Positions 60,463 through 64,000 of a stretch of 64,000 nucleotides of DNA are shown here, one piece after another; the first letter of the stretch is position 1, and every line of letters begins with the position of its first letter. The notes beneath the pieces were generated by a model. That model was not told where the DNA came from and did not search any database. It saw only the letters and a list, made by a program, of their open reading frames with translations. The stretch covers positions 11,333,807 to 11,397,806 of the forward strand of contig NC_037601.1 of the NCBI RefSeq assembly GCF_003073045.1, read 5' to 3'. The position numbers were made by a program, and so were the translations under genes. Origin of the DNA: Pomacea canaliculata. Its lineage: Eukaryota > Mollusca > Gastropoda > Architaenioglossa > Ampullariidae.

Positions 60463-62028
60463 TCAGTCTTGCTGCATCATTCCCACCACAATATTTTCAA
60501 ACTGCCTGAAATATTCAAAAGGAATCTGAATGGTACTTCATTAGGCTGTACAGTTTAAAAGCGCTGCCTTTATAACTATTAAATAGCATGCTCATATTTT
60601 GCATGGTCAAACACTTGAATAATCTGTTGAAAGACAGAGATCTGCAGCTAGTTGGCATCATAGATCTAGGGAGGCTGATGTAATTGAAAATAGTGCTAGT
60701 TTAGTTGGAGGACTTGTTTGAGACAATATTGCTGGCAGTGGATTGCTTCCTGCATTCAATTTTGCACCCCTCCTTCCCTTCCATCACCAAAAGGAGTGAA
60801 TGGGGCAATTGTGGATGATGTAGGGTCCAACTTCAAGTATAAATAGTGGGCAAAAATCAATGTTGGCACCTTGTTTTCAGGTAGAAAACATGTCCTGCCT
60901 AAGGCCTGTACCCATGATTCTGGAAAGGAAACCAGTTTTCTAGTGCAGCTCCAAACCCCTACAGACTGTGTGCTAGGTGTCTTAAAGACTCCTAGTTATG
61001 CTGGATGGCAGCTCTTGCACATTAACACACATTTGCATACATCTGTGTGTATGATAGCTGGTTGATAGTCATGACTCATGGTTCTGTTGGATGGCAACTC
61101 TTGCTAAACGTCACAGACTCAACACTAATTTCTTACCCCTCTTACTGTTTATTTTGATGTACTATGTCGGATCACCGAAAAGTTGCTGAAATGGCTGCTA
61201 TTGCTTGTGTTGAAGTTTTATATTGACATAGAAGACAGGTGATTTTGATTAGCATTAGGTAAAGTAAGATCAGGTCTCATCACAATGCAAAGACCAAGAA
61301 TGAGACATTGTACCAGAACAAAAGCACTAATGGAAAGTAATATAAACACAGAGACAAAACATGACAATATGAGAGAAAATGGATTTTTGAAAAATTTATA
61401 AGTATAGATTAATGGGATATTCTAGTTATCACAGTTTTGCATCACTTAAGTTTAATAATCAAAGCATTTCTTATGCACATATCCCTGCCAGTAGCCAGCT
61501 CGATGTGCTTTGACATAAACAATAAGTTTAACAATATTTCTGTTATACACACATGGTCTGTACTATTGAAAACAAAATACTGACTTCCATGACTTTTTCT
61601 GGAGTAAATTTCATTCAAGCACTGACTTTTCTAGGAACTGGAAATCATTTTTCATATGCTGACTTTTCAAGATTTTCCTGATACGGATGGAACACACAAA
61701 TAGGAACCCAAACAAACACGGAAGGAGTGGAAGGTAGGAAAAGAGAAAGCCACCAACTCCTTTAAGTGCAGGGAAAGTGCATCTTGAGGCTAGACTTGAA
61801 AACACTAAAGGTGGTATTTGTGCAAAATGATAACAGCAAAGCGTCAAGACATTGAGGCCTGAGAGAGAGAAAGAGCAGCATTCAGATGTCCCGTCTGACA
61901 CATGGCTCACGCAGATCTCCCATAAAAGTCCAAAGACCCTAAACTTACCTTGATGTGATGTTTTCACCAGGTGTATAGAAGGGATTACACAGCATGTCAA
62001 CATAAGCTCCATGCAATTTTTTAAACAT
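60463..62028 (-). CDS. TRAPPC2L: TRAPPC2L, last two coding exons
   Basis: Small subunit of the TRAPP complexes, which act in ER-Golgi and autophagy traffic as Rab guanine-nucleotide exchange factors. Exon 62028-61949 encodes [20 protein letters not shown] and GENITS. A split AG|G codon gives Arg, and exon 60505-60463 continues [13 protein letters not shown] then stop. This matches the C-terminal end of TRAPPC2L (RKLHNSYTDVMCNPFYNPG, SRAFDNMVTSMM) closely, with the Longin-like fold's last helix. Both introns have GT/AG borders. The upstream exons, which encode the first ~100 residues, should lie at higher coordinates. I did not find them between 62029 and 64000, so they may lie outside. Confidence 0.88.
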
Positions 62029-63480
62029 CTGGAAATGTTATAAAAAGACAAAATGGTGACCTGAGTTAAGAAATGAAAAATATCTAACAAATGATGGTTC
62101 ATTCATACCATCATAAAAGCTGTCAGCATGCACACATTAATAAGTGACAGCAAATGATCAGATTTGAAAAAATGCTTATATGAAATGTGCATGATCATGA
62201 TAATAACTCATTGGCAGTTTCCTTAAGCTCCTTGTGTATCTTAGCTGTAAAAATCCTTCAATCTGTCAAATATACATCATTACATCAATATACATTCAAC
62301 ATCATTACTTTTGTTAGCATAAAACACATTATACAAGTTGGTTAATGCTTTTACTATAATTATATAATTAAAAAAACACTTTTGAACTCACAACTAACAT
62401 CATCTGTATAATTTTTGATAAAACTTTGCCATTTGATTAAAAAAAAAAGTGAAAAGAAAAATTGTCAAAATATTAGCTGCTAACTTCAACAAACGTAGTG
62501 AACAAGTTCTAAAACTTCTGCAAATGTCTAATTATTGCCATTATTAATAAATGAAAAGATATGGTGTGTGCATAATTATGTGACATGGAAGTAGTGTAGC
62601 GAGTTAACAATTTGTTAATAATTATCTAACAATTTCAAGACAATCTTATCTAGCACATACTGAGAGGTACCACATAGTGAAACAGATGCTGCATGATGGG
62701 AACAAAAAAATAGTTGCATTTGTGCTGCTTAGTATTATATTTCAGTTATTTTTTATCCAGTGATATTTACTGATCTGATTTCATTGTCTCTCAACATCGT
62801 GTTGGAAGATTCCACGATGATAACAAACTTGACCTTAGTGTTGGTAACATATCCATATCTGCTTTCAGTCAAGGTTAATCTATTGTTTAATAATAATAAT
62901 TCTTATACTGTGTCTAGTTCTATCCATAAATTCTACCACATATAACTAACACACACACAAATATATGCACCCATATGTGAGCCAATCAGTAAAGTATTTT
63001 GCCCAGATACCCCTGGATGCACCACACACATACACAAATTATGTTGTACACCATTTTTAATCTAGAAAGATTAGGGACCACATGTGCTCAAAGCATTGTA
63101 AGCTGCACACAACAAAAACTGGAGCTACTGCCACTCTCTCCTGTGCTGTGTGCCCTTGTCATCTGCTATGCACTGCACTATGCTGTAACACCATCAGCAG
63201 TCATGGGCATTTTGTTTATACCGATGTCCTATGTCAAAACAAACGACATGCACACATGAGAACAATACAAATAGACGTTAAATGAAAAAAAAAACCAAAC
63301 CAAATGAAATAAAAGAAACAAGGGAGGGAACAAAAAACAATGGGTCATGTGCAAAAGGGGACACCTATGTCTACCCAGTGCCACCCACCTTGTCCGTCCG
63401 TACCCTGAAATATCACCCCCCTCTCCTACCGGAAAGAACTAAAGACAAAAAAACAAAAGCTCAGCAACGGGCTTCCCACA
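62029..63480. other. TRAPPC2L intron side, unclassified sequence
   Basis: AT-rich to about 62950, then a more mixed stretch (62950-63450) with CACACA words and AAAAACCAAACCAAAT-type A-rich sequence that looks like transposon debris. No exon of TRAPPC2L or another gene was recognised. Confidence 0.35.
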
Positions 63481-63631
63481 GATGAAAGTCACTCCGTTCA
63501 CACAGCGGTCTTCTAATAGATGAATGTCTCTCCGCGCAGCACCGGACTCCCCACCGATGAATATTACTCCGTTCACACAACGGTCTTCTAATAGATGAAT
63601 GTCTCTCTGTCCGTACAACGGATTTCTCCTC
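63481..63631. repeat. Minisatellite of four ~38-bp units, alternating two types
   Basis: Units start GATGAA at 63481, 63519, 63556 and 63594. Units 1 and 3 share ACTCCGTTCACACA(G/A)CGGTC and TTCTAATA. Units 2 and 4 share GATGAATGTCTCTC. Thus the higher-order period is about 75 bp. A run of about 20 A follows 30 bases later. Confidence 0.85.
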
Positions 63632-64000
63632 TCTCCTGGTGACCGCTCCTCTGACTTTTTACATTCCGAACATAAAAAAAAAAAAAAAAAAAAATTGCAT
63701 CAGCTTATAGTGACGCAGCCACCCACTTCTCCCCTCCAGAACTAAGGCTCGGGCTGAGCCAGCATGCGACACGTGACATCCTACAGCAAACAACATTTAG
63801 AAGTTTTAGTAATGCCATGCACAAACTGGAATCTTGGGTCCTGTGTATGTGCATGGATTAGCTGATAGCAGTCTTTCATCCTCCAAGAGCCACACAATAT
63901 AAGCTTTACTGACATTAGAATCAAATTTGAAGTTTGGAGTGGATAAAGTCACTATCACACTTGCCAGCTCTGGACAAATAACAATTTTTGGTAGTGGGCA

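Noticed and set aside
61611-62102. 163-codon minus-strand open frame
   Set aside because: It spans the TRAPPC2L exon 61949-62028 in a different frame and both flanking introns. The real exon is identified by family match and splice sites.
63481-63631. CRISPR-like repeat spacing
   Set aside because: Units are directly adjacent with no unique spacers, and the DNA is animal nuclear. It is a minisatellite.
1-64000. LTR retrovirus-like elements, Polintons or other capsid-bearing elements
   Set aside because: No long terminal repeats, protease/integrase blocks, capsid or envelope features were recognised. All reverse-transcriptase traces read as non-LTR LINEs.

Overview
The window is intron-rich, AT-rich animal nuclear DNA. 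Gene content (twisted gastrulation, RNF114/RNF166-type ligase, RPUSD2, DNA topoisomerase I, TRAPPC2L, cytochrome b5) and the dense mixture of old transposon families fit a bilaterian invertebrate. A mollusc, perhaps a gastropod, is my best guess, but nothing in the sequence proves the species.

Layout from left to right: (1) cytochrome b5, minus strand, 634-1763, running off the left edge; (2) a TATA-driven five-exon gene for a DUF4806 protein, plus strand, 2810-4861; (3) a transposon graveyard, 5.2-9.2 kb, holding LINE 3' ends, a piggyBac transposase fragment, a hAT/ZMYM-type transposase fossil and a hAT MITE with an intact 8-bp target duplication; (4) twisted gastrulation, minus strand, 10816-12625, whose 5' untranslated exon lies head to head with (5) an RNF114/RNF166-type RING E3 ligase, plus strand, 14409-20757; (6) LINE remains, 23.3-24.7 kb, with a nearly perfect 181-bp tandem duplication; (7) RPUSD2, an RluA-type pseudouridine synthase, plus strand, 25471-35161, 11 exons; (8) DNA topoisomerase I, plus strand, 39320-53382, 19 exons, with a CYP2-type P450 retro-pseudogene in intron 2; (9) a flank with a pogo-like MITE and an end-to-end mariner copy; (10) the last two coding exons of TRAPPC2L, minus strand, 60463-62028, the rest of that gene lying to the right.

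The genes do not form a pathway. They are ordinary single-copy housekeeping or signalling genes. For five genes I could follow every splice junction, and the reading phase closes exactly: DUF4806 gene 329 aa, twisted gastrulation 276 aa, RING ligase 220 aa, RPUSD2 594 aa and TOP1 977 aa. TOP1 keeps its catalytic residues at exactly the human spacing but has a serine-rich N-terminal tail built of repeated KHKE-type blocks.

Most of the remaining DNA is interspersed repeats: at least three LINE lineages, two tRNA-derived SINE families, two hAT MITEs, four Tc1/mariner-pogo-like MITEs with TA target sites, three mariner copies and several minisatellites. No LTR retrovirus-like element, Polinton, CRISPR array, rRNA gene or genuine tRNA gene was recognised. 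The most unusual structures are the DUF4806 gene with three mutually similar introns, the 181-bp duplication, the TOP1 tail and the nested insertions.
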